A stretch of DNA of 64,000 nt from Thiomicrorhabdus sp965603495 (GCA_965603495.1 CBFDDF010000002.1:186001-250000), one strand, 5' to 3'; numbered from the stretch's first letter, positions 32,847 to 42,386 are shown. The notes: generated by a model from the sequence alone, not told the origin. Numbers and translations are program-made.

Positions 32847-34472
32847 TTAATGTTTTTTGTGACGGTTTGCAGCTTCAACAAACGCGGTAAACAGAGGGTG
32901 CCCCTTACGCGGCGTCGATGTAAATTCAGGATGAAACTGGCAAGCTACAAACCAAGGGTGACCTGCAATTTCAATGGTCTCAACCAAACTACCATCTTCA
33001 GAGTGACCAGAGAAAATTAAGCCAGCGGCTTCCAATCTGGCAACATATCCATTATTGACTTCATAACGGTGTCTATGGCGTTCGCGAATAACACTTTTAC
33101 CATACGCGGCTCTAATTTTGGAGTCTTCAGTTAAAACGCAGTTTTGTCCACCTAAACGCATAGTACCACCTAAGTCAGCAGTTTCATCCCGCTCAACTTT
33201 GAGACCATTTTCATCCGTCCACTCCGTAATCAAAGCGACGACAGGATACGGTGTATTTGGGTTAAGCTCACTACTATGTGCACCTGTTAGACCTGCTACA
33301 TGACGAGCATATTCAACCACCGCCATTTGCATACCTAAACAGATTCCTAAGTAAGGGATTTTATTTTCACGGGCGTACTGAATAGCGGCAATCTTACCTT
33401 CAACACCACGTTCACCGAAGCCACCTGGCACTAAAATAGCATCTTTATTTTCAATGGCACCTAGACCTGATGTTTCTAAACATTCAGAATCTATGTAATC
33501 GATATTCACGCGAGTATTAGTATGAATTCCAGCATGAATAAGGGATTCAATCAACGATTTGTAAGCTTCTGTTAAATCAACATACTTACCGACCATCGCA
33601 ATCTCGACCGTTTTTTCAGGATTGAGTTGTGCCTTAACAACGGCATCCCAATCACTTAAATCAATATCAGTACATTCGATATTAAGGCGTTTAACCACCA
33701 AATCATCCAGACCTTGCTCATGCAACATGCGTGGGACTGAATAAATCGTATCAGCATCTAAAGAATTGATAACCGCTTTCTCTTCAACATTCGTAAACAG
33801 AGAAATTTTACGCTTTTCACTCTCTTGCAAGGCAATTTCAGAGCGACAAATTAAAATATCTGGCTGAATACCAATCGAACGTAACTCTTTAACCGAGTGC
33901 TGTGTTGGTTTGGTTTTAACTTCTCCAGCGACGGCAATATAAGGCAATAAGGTTAGGTGCATAAACAGAGAACGATCACGCCCAACTTCTAAGCTTAATT
34001 GGCGAATCGCTTCTAAGAAAGGTAAAGACTCGATATCCCCAACTGTCCCACCAACTTCAACCATGACCACGTCAAAGCCAGTGGCAGCGCTTAGAATACG
34101 ACTTTTAATCTCATCGGTGATATGCGGAATGATTTGAACTGTGCCGCCTAGATAATCGCCGCGACGTTCATTCCGAATGACGCTTTCATAGACTTGACCA
34201 GCTGAGAAACTGTTTAGACGACTAAAATGACGTTGTACAAAACGCTCATAATGACCTAAGTCCAAATCGGTTTCAGCGCCATCATCTGTCACAAACACTT
34301 CACCATGCTGAAGCGGACTCATAGTCCCTGGATCGACGTTAATATACGGATCCATTTTAAGCATACTGACCTTAAGGCCTCTAGCCTCTAGCAGAGCACC
34401 CAAAGAAGCAGCCGCAATTCCTTTCCCAAGAGAGGATACTACGCCACCTGTTACAAAAATAAATTTAGTCAT
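32847..34472 (-). CDS. pyrG: CTP synthase
   Basis: Makes CTP from UTP, ATP and glutamine. The 541-residue protein has the synthase domain (about 1-266: FVTGGVVSSLGKGIAAASLGALL, MKMDPYINVDPGTMSP) and a C-terminal glutamine amidotransferase domain (from about 290: LVPGGFGERGVEGKI, catalytic Cys in YLGICLGMQMAVVEYAR, and CQFHPEFTSTPRKGHPLF). Length is standard. It is first of the pyrG-kdsA-eno-ftsB group. The 227-base gap upstream contains a 10-base tandem repeat next to the end of tilS. Confidence 0.98.
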   Translation of the reverse strand: MTKFIFVTGGVVSSLGKGIAAASLGALLEARGLKVSMLKMDPYINVDPGTMSPLQHGEVFVTDDGAETDLDLGHYERFVQRHFSRLNSFSAGQVYESVIRNERRGDYLGGTVQIIPHITDEIKSRILSAATGFDVVMVEVGGTVGDIESLPFLEAIRQLSLEVGRDRSLFMHLTLLPYIAVAGEVKTKPTQHSVKELRSIGIQPDILICRSEIALQESEKRKISLFTNVEEKAVINSLDADTIYSVPRMLHEQGLDDLVVKRLNIECTDIDLSDWDAVVKAQLNPEKTVEIAMVGKYVDLTEAYKSLIESLIHAGIHTNTRVNIDYIDSECLETSGLGAIENKDAILVPGGFGERGVEGKIAAIQYARENKIPYLGICLGMQMAVVEYARHVAGLTGAHSSELNPNTPYPVVALITEWTDENGLKVERDETADLGGTMRLGGQNCVLTEDSKIRAAYGKSVIRERHRHRYEVNNGYVARLEAAGLIFSGHSEDGSLVETIEIAGHPWFVACQFHPEFTSTPRKGHPLFTAFVEAANRHKKH

Positions 34473-34670
34473 TTATCACACTTTATTGAAAGGTTAGAAA
34501 TCGAGGATTTCGAGTAATCAGAATGGGAGGAGATTATAGTCTAAAACCCGCCTCTCAGCAATGTAATTTATTAGCAAAACAGTCTTATTACAGACGCAAA
34601 TAGACCAACAACTTTAAACTGAATGACTGAAAACTGAGCGGTACCGAAACAGGCTAAAAAATCGCCCTAT

Positions 34671-34710
34671 TAACAACTATTAACAACTATTAACAACTAT
34701 TAACAACTAT
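34671..34710. repeat. Four perfect tandem copies of a 10-base unit across the tilS stop codon
   Basis: TAACAACTAT is repeated exactly four times (34671-34710), with a partial fifth copy on each side (CTAT before, CAAC after). The tilS stop (complement of 34700-34702) lies inside a unit, so extra copies lengthen only the untranslated part. The period is close to one helical turn. Confidence 0.95.
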
Positions 34711-36151
34711 CAACGACCAAGCCCATTAGCTGCCAAACCAGCGCTTCAGGAACTTCGATTTTTACTTCTGCAGGCACTGCTTGATAGGAACCTGCCCGAG
34801 ATTCTGACGTAGAAATCAAACAGTTATAACAGCCCAAGACTCCGACCAACTCGCCTTGCAAGACTAATACCGGCCAAACTTTTCTTTCCCACACCGGTAT
34901 TGAATTCGCTTGAAAAAAACTTTTAAGTTTATTTCTTTTTAAATCATCATCTTGAGAAAGGCTTCTAACTTCAATTAAATGACTTTTAGACAGCAATTCT
35001 TCACTTATAGTTAAAGCATAAGCTAGTGTCACCTGTGAGCTATCTAATGACTTACCAGAACCTTCTACATTATTTTCTTTATAGAGTTCCACTGCACGTA
35101 AAAACTCACCTAGAGAACTTGTGAAAGGCTTAGATTGCTTAGGTAAATAGTAAAGCCTGCCTTGATAGAATGCCAATTCGCCCTGAGACAAATGGTAAGA
35201 GAAGGCATTTTTACGGCTAATGCCTTTGACTAATAATACCGAGAGAATCCATTCGTAATGCTTTAAAGCAAGTGGCTGTGATGATGTCCTGGAAAACCAA
35301 TAACGGATAATATTTTTTTGCTCTAACCAATCCAAATCATGAAATAGACTCAAATCTAGATAATAACTTGATGACTTATGTGACTCTAAACAACGACTTG
35401 CCATACGATCTAACAACAGCAGAGCTTCAGACATATTCTGAGCGCTCCGAGCAATAGTAACCTCTACATTTGGCCAGTGCGCTTGCAGAACAGGTAAAAT
35501 CTCATGGCGTATCACATTTCGCTTAAAATCGAGCGAGCTATTGGATGGATCTTCTACCCAGCTTAGTTGAAAATAATTGGCATATGCCACCAGCTTTTCA
35601 TATGGAATAGCGAGCAAAGGACGAACATGCCTAACTTTACCCGACGCTAAGCGAATTTCTTTTTGATAAGGCATCGCTGACAGACCAGCAACACCAGCCC
35701 CCCTCACCAGATTTAGCAGTACTGTTTCAGCCTGATCGCGCTGATGATGCCCCGTCACCAGAATGTCATCAGTAGAAGGTAATCTTGCCGATAGAGTATG
35801 ATAGCGAAGCTTTCTTGCTACAGCCTCAATACCTTTTCTTTGCGTTTCTTGAATTTCGATGACACTTGATTCGAATGGCACCTGGAACGACTCGCAGACC
35901 CTCTGACAATGCGACTTCCAATCCAAAGAAATTGCCTGCAAGCCATGATCAACATAATGTGCATAAAGGCGATTTTTTATTGGCATAGCCAATTCATGCT
36001 GGGACAGTAAGTGTAATAAAACAGTGGAATCAAGGCCACCACTAAACGCCACACCAACAGTCGTCTGAGGGTTTACTGAAGTCAGAAAGCCCCTAAGCGC
36101 ATCTGTAAAACAGTTTAAGTCATCTGGCAAGTGAATTGAGGTAGAAGTCAT
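34700..36151 (-). CDS. tilS: tRNA(Ile)-lysidine synthetase
   Basis: Attaches lysine to C34 of tRNA-Ile2(CAU) so that it reads AUA, an essential modification. The 483-residue protein carries the PP-loop VGVAFSGGLDSTVLLHLL at about 32-49, the YVDHGLQAIS segment, VTGHHQRDQAETVLLNLVRGAG and LRPLLAIPYEKL-like RPLLAIPYEK, with VEDPSNSSLDFKRNVIRHEILP. The C-terminal domains are longer and less conserved. It follows accA across 120 bases, a usual arrangement. The final residues and stop overlap the 10-base tandem repeat, and the product ends VVDSC. Confidence 0.95.
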   Translation of the reverse strand: MTSTSIHLPDDLNCFTDALRGFLTSVNPQTTVGVAFSGGLDSTVLLHLLSQHELAMPIKNRLYAHYVDHGLQAISLDWKSHCQRVCESFQVPFESSVIEIQETQRKGIEAVARKLRYHTLSARLPSTDDILVTGHHQRDQAETVLLNLVRGAGVAGLSAMPYQKEIRLASGKVRHVRPLLAIPYEKLVAYANYFQLSWVEDPSNSSLDFKRNVIRHEILPVLQAHWPNVEVTIARSAQNMSEALLLLDRMASRCLESHKSSSYYLDLSLFHDLDWLEQKNIIRYWFSRTSSQPLALKHYEWILSVLLVKGISRKNAFSYHLSQGELAFYQGRLYYLPKQSKPFTSSLGEFLRAVELYKENNVEGSGKSLDSSQVTLAYALTISEELLSKSHLIEVRSLSQDDDLKRNKLKSFFQANSIPVWERKVWPVLVLQGELVGVLGCYNCLISTSESRAGSYQAVPAEVKIEVPEALVWQLMGLVVDSC

Positions 36152-36271
36152 TGAATAGGACTAACGATAAGAGGCTCATGAATCATTCGAGTAAGAAACC
36201 CCGTACCCGCCGCTGCATAAAGACTCAAACAATCAGCCTTTAGAGCAGAGATTATGAAAAGAAAAGATTGA

Positions 36272-37228
36272 TTAAGAAAGTTCGAAATTTCCGTAATCCA
36301 TATAACGTTGATAACGTGTTTCTACCAACGCTTCAACAGGAATATCTTTAAGACGGTTTACCTGAGAAATCAGCGATTTCTTTAAATTAGATGCGGCTAG
36401 TTTATGGTCTCTGTGCGCACCGCCCAATGGTTCTGGAATAATTTCATCCACCAAACCAAGGGTTTTCAAGCGTGTTGCTGTGATTCCCAACGCTTCGGCC
36501 GCATCAGCCGCATTTGCAGCATTCTTCCATAAAATAGATGCGCAACCTTCAGGAGAAATAACGGAATAAGTACCATATTGCATAATCATCGTCACATCAC
36601 CCACACCGATGGCTAAAGCGCCACCAGAACCGCCTTCTCCTATAACAGTACAGATAATAGGCACTTTTAGCTCAGCCATCTCAATCAGATTTCTAGCAAT
36701 TGCTTCACTCTGACCACGCTCCTCTGCATTGATTCCTGGGTAAGCGCCTGGAGTATCAATAAAAGTAACGACAGGTAAACCAAAACGCTCTGCCATTTTC
36801 ATTAAACGCAAAGCTTTACGATAGCCTTCTGGTCGCGGCATACCAAAATTACGACGAATCTTTTCTTTAGTATCTCGGCCTTTTTCTTGAGTAATCACCA
36901 TTACTGGCTGACCATCTAGACGTGCTAAACCTGCAACAATGGCTTCATCATCTGCAAAGGCTCTATCACCATGTAACTCTTTAAAGTCCGTAAAGACCTC
37001 CGAAATATAGTCTAAAGCATAAGGGCGCTGTGGATGGCGGGATACTTTTGCAATTTGAACATCGGTTAGCTTTTTAAAAGTCGACTCGGTTAGATTCTTG
37101 CGTTTCTCTTCAAGTGATGCAATTTCCTGCAAAAGATTCATATCTCCGCCATCTAAATGACGTAACTCATCAATTTTGGCTTCTAGTTCCGCAATTGGTT
37201 GTTCAAAATCTAAAAAATCAAGTTTCAT
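36272..37228 (-). CDS. accA: Acetyl-CoA carboxylase carboxyltransferase subunit alpha
   Basis: Alpha subunit of the carboxyltransferase that makes malonyl-CoA, the first committed step of fatty-acid synthesis. The 318-residue protein begins MKLDFLDFEQPIAELEAKIDELR at 37228, with GGAAG just upstream; an in-frame codon 11 codons earlier is open but has no such site. Core blocks are HPQRPYALDYI, MVITQEKGRDTKEK, FGMPRPEGYRKALRLMKMAERFGLPVVTFIDTPGAYPG in sections and the GEGGSGGALAIGVGD oxyanion loop. It lies upstream of tilS, the usual pairing. Confidence 0.97.
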   Translation of the reverse strand: MKLDFLDFEQPIAELEAKIDELRHLDGGDMNLLQEIASLEEKRKNLTESTFKKLTDVQIAKVSRHPQRPYALDYISEVFTDFKELHGDRAFADDEAIVAGLARLDGQPVMVITQEKGRDTKEKIRRNFGMPRPEGYRKALRLMKMAERFGLPVVTFIDTPGAYPGINAEERGQSEAIARNLIEMAELKVPIICTVIGEGGSGGALAIGVGDVTMIMQYGTYSVISPEGCASILWKNAANAADAAEALGITATRLKTLGLVDEIIPEPLGGAHRDHKLAASNLKKSLISQVNRLKDIPVEALVETRYQRYMDYGNFELS

Positions 37229-37623
37229 TCTACTTCCGTCTTCCATTGGATTGAGTGACAAATTAGGTCTATTTTAGCAAACTTGTGTTTGTTGTGTACA
37301 AAATGGCATCTTTTTTCGCTATAAATTTATTAAACAAGGCCTTTACTGAACGGCCCCGTAATCATTTAACCAAATAAAGACCAATAGTGAATTCAGTTAC
37401 TATCCTTGTTATTTACTAAAACTATCGTAAAATCCCCCGCAATTATGAATTGCTTTGAATCCTGACTAGCACCTTGTCTTTACTGATTAGCGATAGCATT
37501 ATTCGTCGGCATCACGTTCAACTCTATTCCATCGAGCATTTAATTCGTATCGTTCAACGCTGTTTATGAACTTTACCAATGAGAGACTCCATTACAACCT
37601 AATTTAAAACAAAGGAAATTTCC
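37229..37623. other. Intergenic region upstream of accA and the DUF481 gene
   Basis: 395 bases with no credible gene. A possible promoter for the plus-strand DUF481 gene is described separately at 37406-37433, leaving a leader of roughly 180 bases. I saw no repeat, attenuator or palindrome copy within it, and no clear -35/-10 for accA by eye. Confidence 0.6.
37406..37433 (+). promoter_or_regulatory. Candidate sigma-70 promoter of the DUF481 gene
   Basis: TTGTTA (37406-37411) and TAAAAT (37428-37433) are separated by 16 bases, a reasonable match to the consensus with slightly short spacing. Initiation would fall near 37440, giving a long leader of about 180 bases before the ATG at 37624. Confidence 0.4.
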
Positions 37624-38361
37624 ATGCAAGTAAATACCCTACTTAAAGCATTAACCACCCTCAGCATTTCGCTAGCTTCATTCTCCAGCCTGGCAGCAGA
37701 ACCTGCTTTAGGGCTTAACGGATCTGGGGAGCTTGGCTTTACGGATAGTAGCGGAAACACCACGAGCACAACACTCTTTGCTGCACTGAAACTTAACTAT
37801 AATCAAGCCAACTATGAAATAAAGTCTATATTTGAAACCAATTACAAGTCTGAAAACAACGAGCAAACTGAAGAGCGCTATTTAATCGATCTTCAGCACA
37901 ACCGTTATTACAATCCGGAACGTAACTATTACAGCTTTGTCGGCGGGAAATTCGAAAAAAATCGTTTTTCGGGCATTGAACTAGATACGACCCTTTCATT
38001 AGGTTTAGGTAAACAACTTTTCAGAAATGAAGCCACCAAGTTGATTGGTGAAGCAGGTTTAGCCCAACAGACAACCACTTATACCGATGAAGTTGTTGGA
38101 GATGACAAGAATCAAACGGCTGTACGCTTAAAGCTAGATTTAACGCATCAGATCAACGCTCAAGTGGCATTCTCACAAGACATTACCTACTTAACAGGTA
38201 ATGAGCAAACCACAATTGAAAGCAACACCGGATTTAAAGTTAAAGTAGCTGATCGCATGAACCTTAAAGCAAGTTACAAGTATCGACACAATGATAGCCC
38301 AGCTGCTGGGGCAAAAGAAACAGATACCCAAACGCTTCTTACCTTGATCTATGATTTTTAA
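37624..38361 (+). CDS. DUF481 outer-membrane protein (YdiY-like)
   Basis: A 245-residue outer-membrane beta-barrel protein of the DUF481/YdiY family, sometimes called salt-induced outer-membrane protein. A cleavable signal peptide (about 1-25, SLAAE) is followed by alternating strands with turns rich in Gly, Asn and Thr; SGELGFTDSSGNTTSTT and ERNYYSFVGGKFEKNRFSG are typical. The last residues LTLIYDF end in an aromatic Phe, the usual outer-membrane C-terminal signature. Physiological role is not known to me. It stands alone with a strong terminator behind it. Confidence 0.85.
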   Translation: MQVNTLLKALTTLSISLASFSSLAAEPALGLNGSGELGFTDSSGNTTSTTLFAALKLNYNQANYEIKSIFETNYKSENNEQTEERYLIDLQHNRYYNPERNYYSFVGGKFEKNRFSGIELDTTLSLGLGKQLFRNEATKLIGEAGLAQQTTTYTDEVVGDDKNQTAVRLKLDLTHQINAQVAFSQDITYLTGNEQTTIESNTGFKVKVADRMNLKASYKYRHNDSPAAGAKETDTQTLLTLIYDF

Positions 38362-38390
38362 TTAAATTCGAATTCAAGTCATAATAAGTA

Positions 38391-38426
38391 AAAAAGCGCT
38401 TACTGGAAACCATTAAGCGCTTTTTT
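38391..38426. terminator. Bidirectional terminator between DUF481 gene and ycaO
   Basis: AAAAAGCGCTTA (38391-38402) and TAAGCGCTTTTT (38414-38425) pair perfectly over 12 positions around an 11-base loop, and A and T tracts on both sides suit termination in both directions. It contains no palindrome copy, so this convergent gap uses an ordinary terminator; the nearest palindrome copy lies about 170 bases away inside ycaO. Confidence 0.9.
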
Positions 38427-38459
38427 AATAAAGAATTCTAAAGAAAGCCTCTCTACTTA

Positions 38460-40178
38460 CTAAGCAAAGGCTTTGCGCTTCACTGCTTGAGTCTGCTGAT
38501 AGATTTCTAATAACGCCTGATGCCTTTGACTTGATTTAAAAATCTCCAGACCTAATGGCTGACCCCATAAAATTTCAGACCCTTCTATATTTGACCAGGC
38601 CTGGTCAGTTACCTCTCCCCCAAATAAACATACCATTGAATAGTTGTTTTTAGCATCCTCAGCAGTCATTTCTAACGCGAACTTTAATGCTCTATATGCC
38701 ACAAGCCACGCATTAGTAGGAGACACGAAATACAAGGCATCCTCAAGGGTTTCTAACGCCTCCTCATGAGCCTTCGCAGCCAAGTAACACCAGAACTTCA
38801 ATTCAATAATTTTTAATTCAGCCCAAAAGCTTTTAGGATCTGGCATTAAACCAACCAAAGACGCAACCCCCTGGTGATCACTCAGACCTAAATCATCAAT
38901 TAAATTGACTAGGCCGATGTAATCCAATGTATCAGGTAAAGCCAGTAACTGCTCACGCAATAATCGACCGGTATTCTGGTTGCTTTCAATTAACTCATCC
39001 GTTGGATAGATTTCTGACATACCCGGCACCACAATTCGGCACGCCTCAAAACCATAATGATCATAGTTTGCCACATACACTGAGCAGCCCTGCGCTTGAA
39101 CCTTGTCACACAACTGAGACCATTGAGCTTCAGTAGAGCCAGAAAAATCCCAGTGTACAAAATCAAAATCCGTGTTGTCAGAGATGAAATGTGCATGAAT
39201 AAGACCACTCGAATCAATGAAGTGGTTCTCAATATTTTCATCTTCCGCGACAACAAACTCATCAAACACAGGGGTCTGAAAGCCATCTAAATGACCTAAC
39301 TGTCGACCTTGTAATGATTCTGTCAAAGTGCGCTCTAAGGCAACTTCAAACATTGGATGTGCGCCAAAAGACGCGAAACAATGCCCTGAACTCTGTTCAA
39401 ACAAAACAACACTGATGACAGGAAATTCTCCGCCCAAAGACGCATCTCTAATTGAAACCGCAATGCCCTCTTGCTTTAAGCCCTCTATCATTTTGACAAT
39501 TTCAGGATAGCTTTGCACAACCGCATCCGGAACTTCGGGTAGACAGATATTTTCACGCATGATTTTATTTTTCACCCATCGTTCAAAGATTTCCGATAAA
39601 CCTTGAACCTGCGCTTCTGTGGCTGTATTACCTGCAGAAAGACCATTACTGGCGTATAAATTACTAAAAAGATTCATGGGGAAATAAACATTTTCTTCAG
39701 TATGAACATTTTTCATTCGTACCGAACGGGCCACATTTTGACTGTCATTAAGGCTCAATAAATCAACAAATTCAAGCTCATCTGCAGCATCATAGAATGA
39801 CCATAGTTCAGGTGATAAAGTGTCACGAACTTCTAATTCTGAAAATTGTTTTTCATCAGGGTAATACAGCCAGCTATTTTTAGCCTGATCAACCTCTGTC
39901 TCCAACCAGTAATCAGAGAAAAAGTAATTTGTTGCAAGACGCTCTAAATATTCACCCAAGGCGCTCGCTAAGGTTGCTTTGCGACTAGTGCCCTTGCCAT
40001 TCGTGAACAAACCAGGACAACGCGCGTCATGGATGTGTAATGAGTAAACATTGGCGACAGGATTTAACCAGGATGCTTCAACGATATCAAAACCCGCTGC
40101 CTGTAAAATGGATTGCATATTAGTAATAGAAGCTTCTAAACAGGCATCCTTACCTTTGATATACGTTAACTCACTCAT
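38460..40178 (-). CDS. ycaO: YcaO-domain protein (ribosomal S12 methylthiotransferase accessory factor-like)
   Basis: ATP-dependent YcaO fold; the E. coli namesake assists RimO-catalysed methylthiolation of ribosomal protein S12, while relatives make azoline rings in peptides. The 572-residue protein matches the E. coli type closely at the start (IKGKDACLEASI, EASWLNPVANVYSLHIHD, FTNGKGTSRKATLASALGEYLERLATNYFF in parts), and the ATP-binding acidic residues are present in EIFERWVKNK. No precursor peptide or maturation partner is adjacent, so a RimO-related role is the better guess. A full 16-base palindrome copy at 38592-38607 encodes TDQAWSN near the C terminus. Confidence 0.88.
   Translation of the reverse strand: MSELTYIKGKDACLEASITNMQSILQAAGFDIVEASWLNPVANVYSLHIHDARCPGLFTNGKGTSRKATLASALGEYLERLATNYFFSDYWLETEVDQAKNSWLYYPDEKQFSELEVRDTLSPELWSFYDAADELEFVDLLSLNDSQNVARSVRMKNVHTEENVYFPMNLFSNLYASNGLSAGNTATEAQVQGLSEIFERWVKNKIMRENICLPEVPDAVVQSYPEIVKMIEGLKQEGIAVSIRDASLGGEFPVISVVLFEQSSGHCFASFGAHPMFEVALERTLTESLQGRQLGHLDGFQTPVFDEFVVAEDENIENHFIDSSGLIHAHFISDNTDFDFVHWDFSGSTEAQWSQLCDKVQAQGCSVYVANYDHYGFEACRIVVPGMSEIYPTDELIESNQNTGRLLREQLLALPDTLDYIGLVNLIDDLGLSDHQGVASLVGLMPDPKSFWAELKIIELKFWCYLAAKAHEEALETLEDALYFVSPTNAWLVAYRALKFALEMTAEDAKNNYSMVCLFGGEVTDQAWSNIEGSEILWGQPLGLEIFKSSQRHQALLEIYQQTQAVKRKAFA
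38592..38607. repeat. Dispersed palindrome, full 16-base form inside ycaO
   Basis: TGACCAGGCCTGGTCA occurs intact inside ycaO, about 130 bases before its stop, and is read GAC CAG GCC TGG TCA as DQAWS. It is the same 16-mer found intragenically in rseP. Confidence 0.88.
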
Positions 40179-40326
40179 GCTTTAAAACACCTTGTATTAA
40201 TATTAGTAACTGCTTATATAAATTTACTCTACAAAAGCAATATGATTTTTGATTAAGATTTTCCAATAAAACCAGTAAAATGCATAAGTAATTCTCGCAA
40301 AATACTCTATTTATTAAGGAGACACC

Positions 40327-40602
40327 ATGAAAAAATTGACACTATTTTTAGCTGGCACTTTATTACTTACTTCGCAATTTGCATTCGCTGAAGTACATCC
40401 AGGTGCGGAGCTTCACGAATCAGGTAATTGTATGAGCTGTCATACCGCCAAGCCCTATAACCCAAAAACAACAGATAGTTTTCCTAAGTTGGTTAAAACT
40501 GTGCAATTCTGTAATGACAACCTAAATATTGGGATGTTTGAAGATGAGGTTGAACAACTAGCCGATTATCTTAACGAAACTTATTATCATCACTCAAAAT
40601 AA
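40327..40602 (+). CDS. Small periplasmic c-type cytochrome
   Basis: A 91-residue secreted protein: signal peptide to about residue 21 (FAFAE), then one haem-attachment motif CMSCH at 35-39. The remaining sequence, SFPKLVKTVQFCNDNLNIGMFEDEVEQLADYLNETYY in sections, has a helix expected to pack on the haem; the Met in NIGMFE could be the distal ligand but that is a guess. I recall similarly short cytochromes in sulfur-oxidising gammaproteobacteria, without a settled redox partner. An extra Cys at about position 61 is notable. AAGGAG precedes the ATG. It is divergent from ycaO and convergent with an unknown exported protein. Confidence 0.82.
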   Translation: MKKLTLFLAGTLLLTSQFAFAEVHPGAELHESGNCMSCHTAKPYNPKTTDSFPKLVKTVQFCNDNLNIGMFEDEVEQLADYLNETYYHHSK

Positions 40603-40751
40603 AGTCTATAACAATTGCTTAAGTGAGCTGACCAGCGAGATTAATGAATTATCTCGCTGGTCATTGCCTTTACACGCTAAATTCTAACCTTCATTCCGTC
40701 GCCAACCTATACCATTATTCGATTGAATTTTCTGGTTTGTCACACCCTCTT

Positions 40752-41627
40752 TTATCTTTCGCTTCTTTTTAAAAGAGATAGACGAGACTTCAGCGTGTTT
40801 AAGGCTAGCTCACCTGCTTGCTCAACGCCTTCCGCATACTGCTGAGCCTTAGCATCTGCGACAATTTTATCAATCGCTTCAATTAAAAAGTAAACCCGCA
40901 TATTCTCTGAAATTTTCTTCCAATCTCTATTACGCGACTTCCACATTGCTTCCAAGCTAGGTTCTTTTTCGAAGGCCTCCAAGATGACTGACAATAGATT
41001 ACTTAAAGGCTTAATACTCTCAAATGGCATCATTGGACGGCCATAGTCTCCATAAAAACTGGAACGATGCAATTTCACCAACGCCAATGCAGGAAGCATG
41101 TCTTGCATTTGATTTTCTATTGCTTCTTTTTCAGCCCTGATTAAGCGATCGAGCGTCAACATGGGCGCGTCAGACTTCCAGCGCCCAAAAACGATATACA
41201 GGTTATTTCGCTCAACAAACAGATGCTTACCGACTCCCAGCTTCATGACATCTTTCTGAGAAACTAAATAGTCTAATTTCTCTTTTTCTAACGTTGTAGT
41301 GTCCTGCCACAAGTTCCAACCCAACCCATACTCTGAAACGATATCTTGTTTGCTTTGCTTTTTGACCATCGGAACACATGAAAGACCATAATCATGACCT
41401 TCTACAAACTCAATCACTGAAATTTGATAATCCCCCTTCTCATTAATACCGGCCACCTTACCAACAATAAAAGCATCGTCTTTGATATTGCCCGATGGAT
41501 AGGCAACAAAAATGGTTTCACCAATCCGAAACGAATCAGCAAAGGCTCCACTTGTTACACACAAACTCATGACAAGTATTGTTTTAAAAAAAAGTGTAAT
41601 GACTGGCTGACTATTCAATTTCCCCAT
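40752..41627 (-). CDS. Exported protein of unknown function
   Basis: I do not recognise this 291-residue protein. A signal peptide ends near residue 30 (SGAFA before DS). The first part of the mature protein (about 31-110) looks strand-rich with a Tudor/SH3-like rhythm: IGETIFVAYPSGNIKDDAFIVGKVAGINEKGDYQISVIEF in sections. The second half is mostly helical and charged (ALVKLHRSSFYGDYGRPMMPFESIKPLS, DWKKISENMRVYFLIEAIDKIV). No metal or catalytic motif is apparent. It has no close partner: the next gene, a universal stress protein, is 77 bases upstream in the opposite-edge direction of the same strand. Confidence 0.7.
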   Translation of the reverse strand: MGKLNSQPVITLFFKTILVMSLCVTSGAFADSFRIGETIFVAYPSGNIKDDAFIVGKVAGINEKGDYQISVIEFVEGHDYGLSCVPMVKKQSKQDIVSEYGLGWNLWQDTTTLEKEKLDYLVSQKDVMKLGVGKHLFVERNNLYIVFGRWKSDAPMLTLDRLIRAEKEAIENQMQDMLPALALVKLHRSSFYGDYGRPMMPFESIKPLSNLLSVILEAFEKEPSLEAMWKSRNRDWKKISENMRVYFLIEAIDKIVADAKAQQYAEGVEQAGELALNTLKSRLSLLKRSER

Positions 41628-41704
41628 CCTACTGACAAAACTTATTACTTAACATAACTCAACAATATCATTATGTTAGTACTTATTTTTTAAATTAAAA
41701 AACT

Positions 41705-42151
41705 CTACTTATCCAGCTTAATGGCCAACACATCGCATGGCGCATTATTAATAACTGAATGAGTGGTTGAGCCAATTAATCTTCTCAATCCTGACAGCCC
41801 ATGAAACCCCATGACAATCAAGTCCGCACTATTGACCGTTGCAATGGCTGTAATCTCTGAACTAGGAATACCTTCAACCGTTTTGTAATCTTTAATTTGG
41901 TAATCATCAGCCAATTTCTTGAGTTTTTCTTCTGAGAGAGACATTAAACTCCTTGCCTGCTCATCATCCCAAATACCTGGTAGCCCCATGACGGCTGCAT
42001 CTTCTAACACAGGATAAATCGGAATATCAACTACATGAATAAGCTCAATTCTCGCCTTTGATTCAGCCGCTAACTGCTGTGCTTTCTTTAAGGCTTTAAC
42101 ACTGCTTTCAGAAAAATCAATCGCGATCAAAATGTGTTGGTAAACGGCCAT
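41705..42151 (-). CDS. Universal stress protein UspA family
   Basis: A 148-residue single-domain Usp. It begins YQHILIAIDFSESSVKALKKAQQLA and has the nucleotide-binding C-terminal motif as GFHGLSGLRRLIGSTTHSVINNAPCDVLAIK, where G-2x-G-9x-G(S/T) spacing marks the ATP-binding type. AGGAGTAAGG lies just before the ATG. Usp proteins form homodimers in the cytoplasm and respond to stress; the specific signal here is unknown. It is followed by the exported unknown protein and preceded by a 235-base gap containing a lone 9-mer TGTGGATAA. Confidence 0.9.
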   Translation of the reverse strand: MAVYQHILIAIDFSESSVKALKKAQQLAAESKARIELIHVVDIPIYPVLEDAAVMGLPGIWDDEQARSLMSLSEEKLKKLADDYQIKDYKTVEGIPSSEITAIATVNSADLIVMGFHGLSGLRRLIGSTTHSVINNAPCDVLAIKLDK

Positions 42152-42386
42152 AACCTTACTCCTAATTTCACTTATTTATTATTTATCTTATACACAAAAG
42201 GTGTGGATAAATTTGTGTGTAATAAAAGTTTAACCTAAAAAAAGCTAGTAAAGTCTTAAGCTTCTCTGATACTGCTTACTTTTTAAGCGATTAGAATTTT
42301 AATGCTCATAACCGCTACAAATTGATGAGTTCAGGCCGTCGCCTAAAAGCACAATTAGAGTTGATGAAAGCGACTCCATCCTCTCA

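Noticed and set aside
42202..42210. TGTGGATAA, a perfect consensus DnaA box in the gap upstream of the Usp gene
   Set aside because: A single 9-mer is expected about 0.5 times on both strands of 64 kb and there is no cluster of boxes or AT-rich unwinding region, so no replication origin is claimed.
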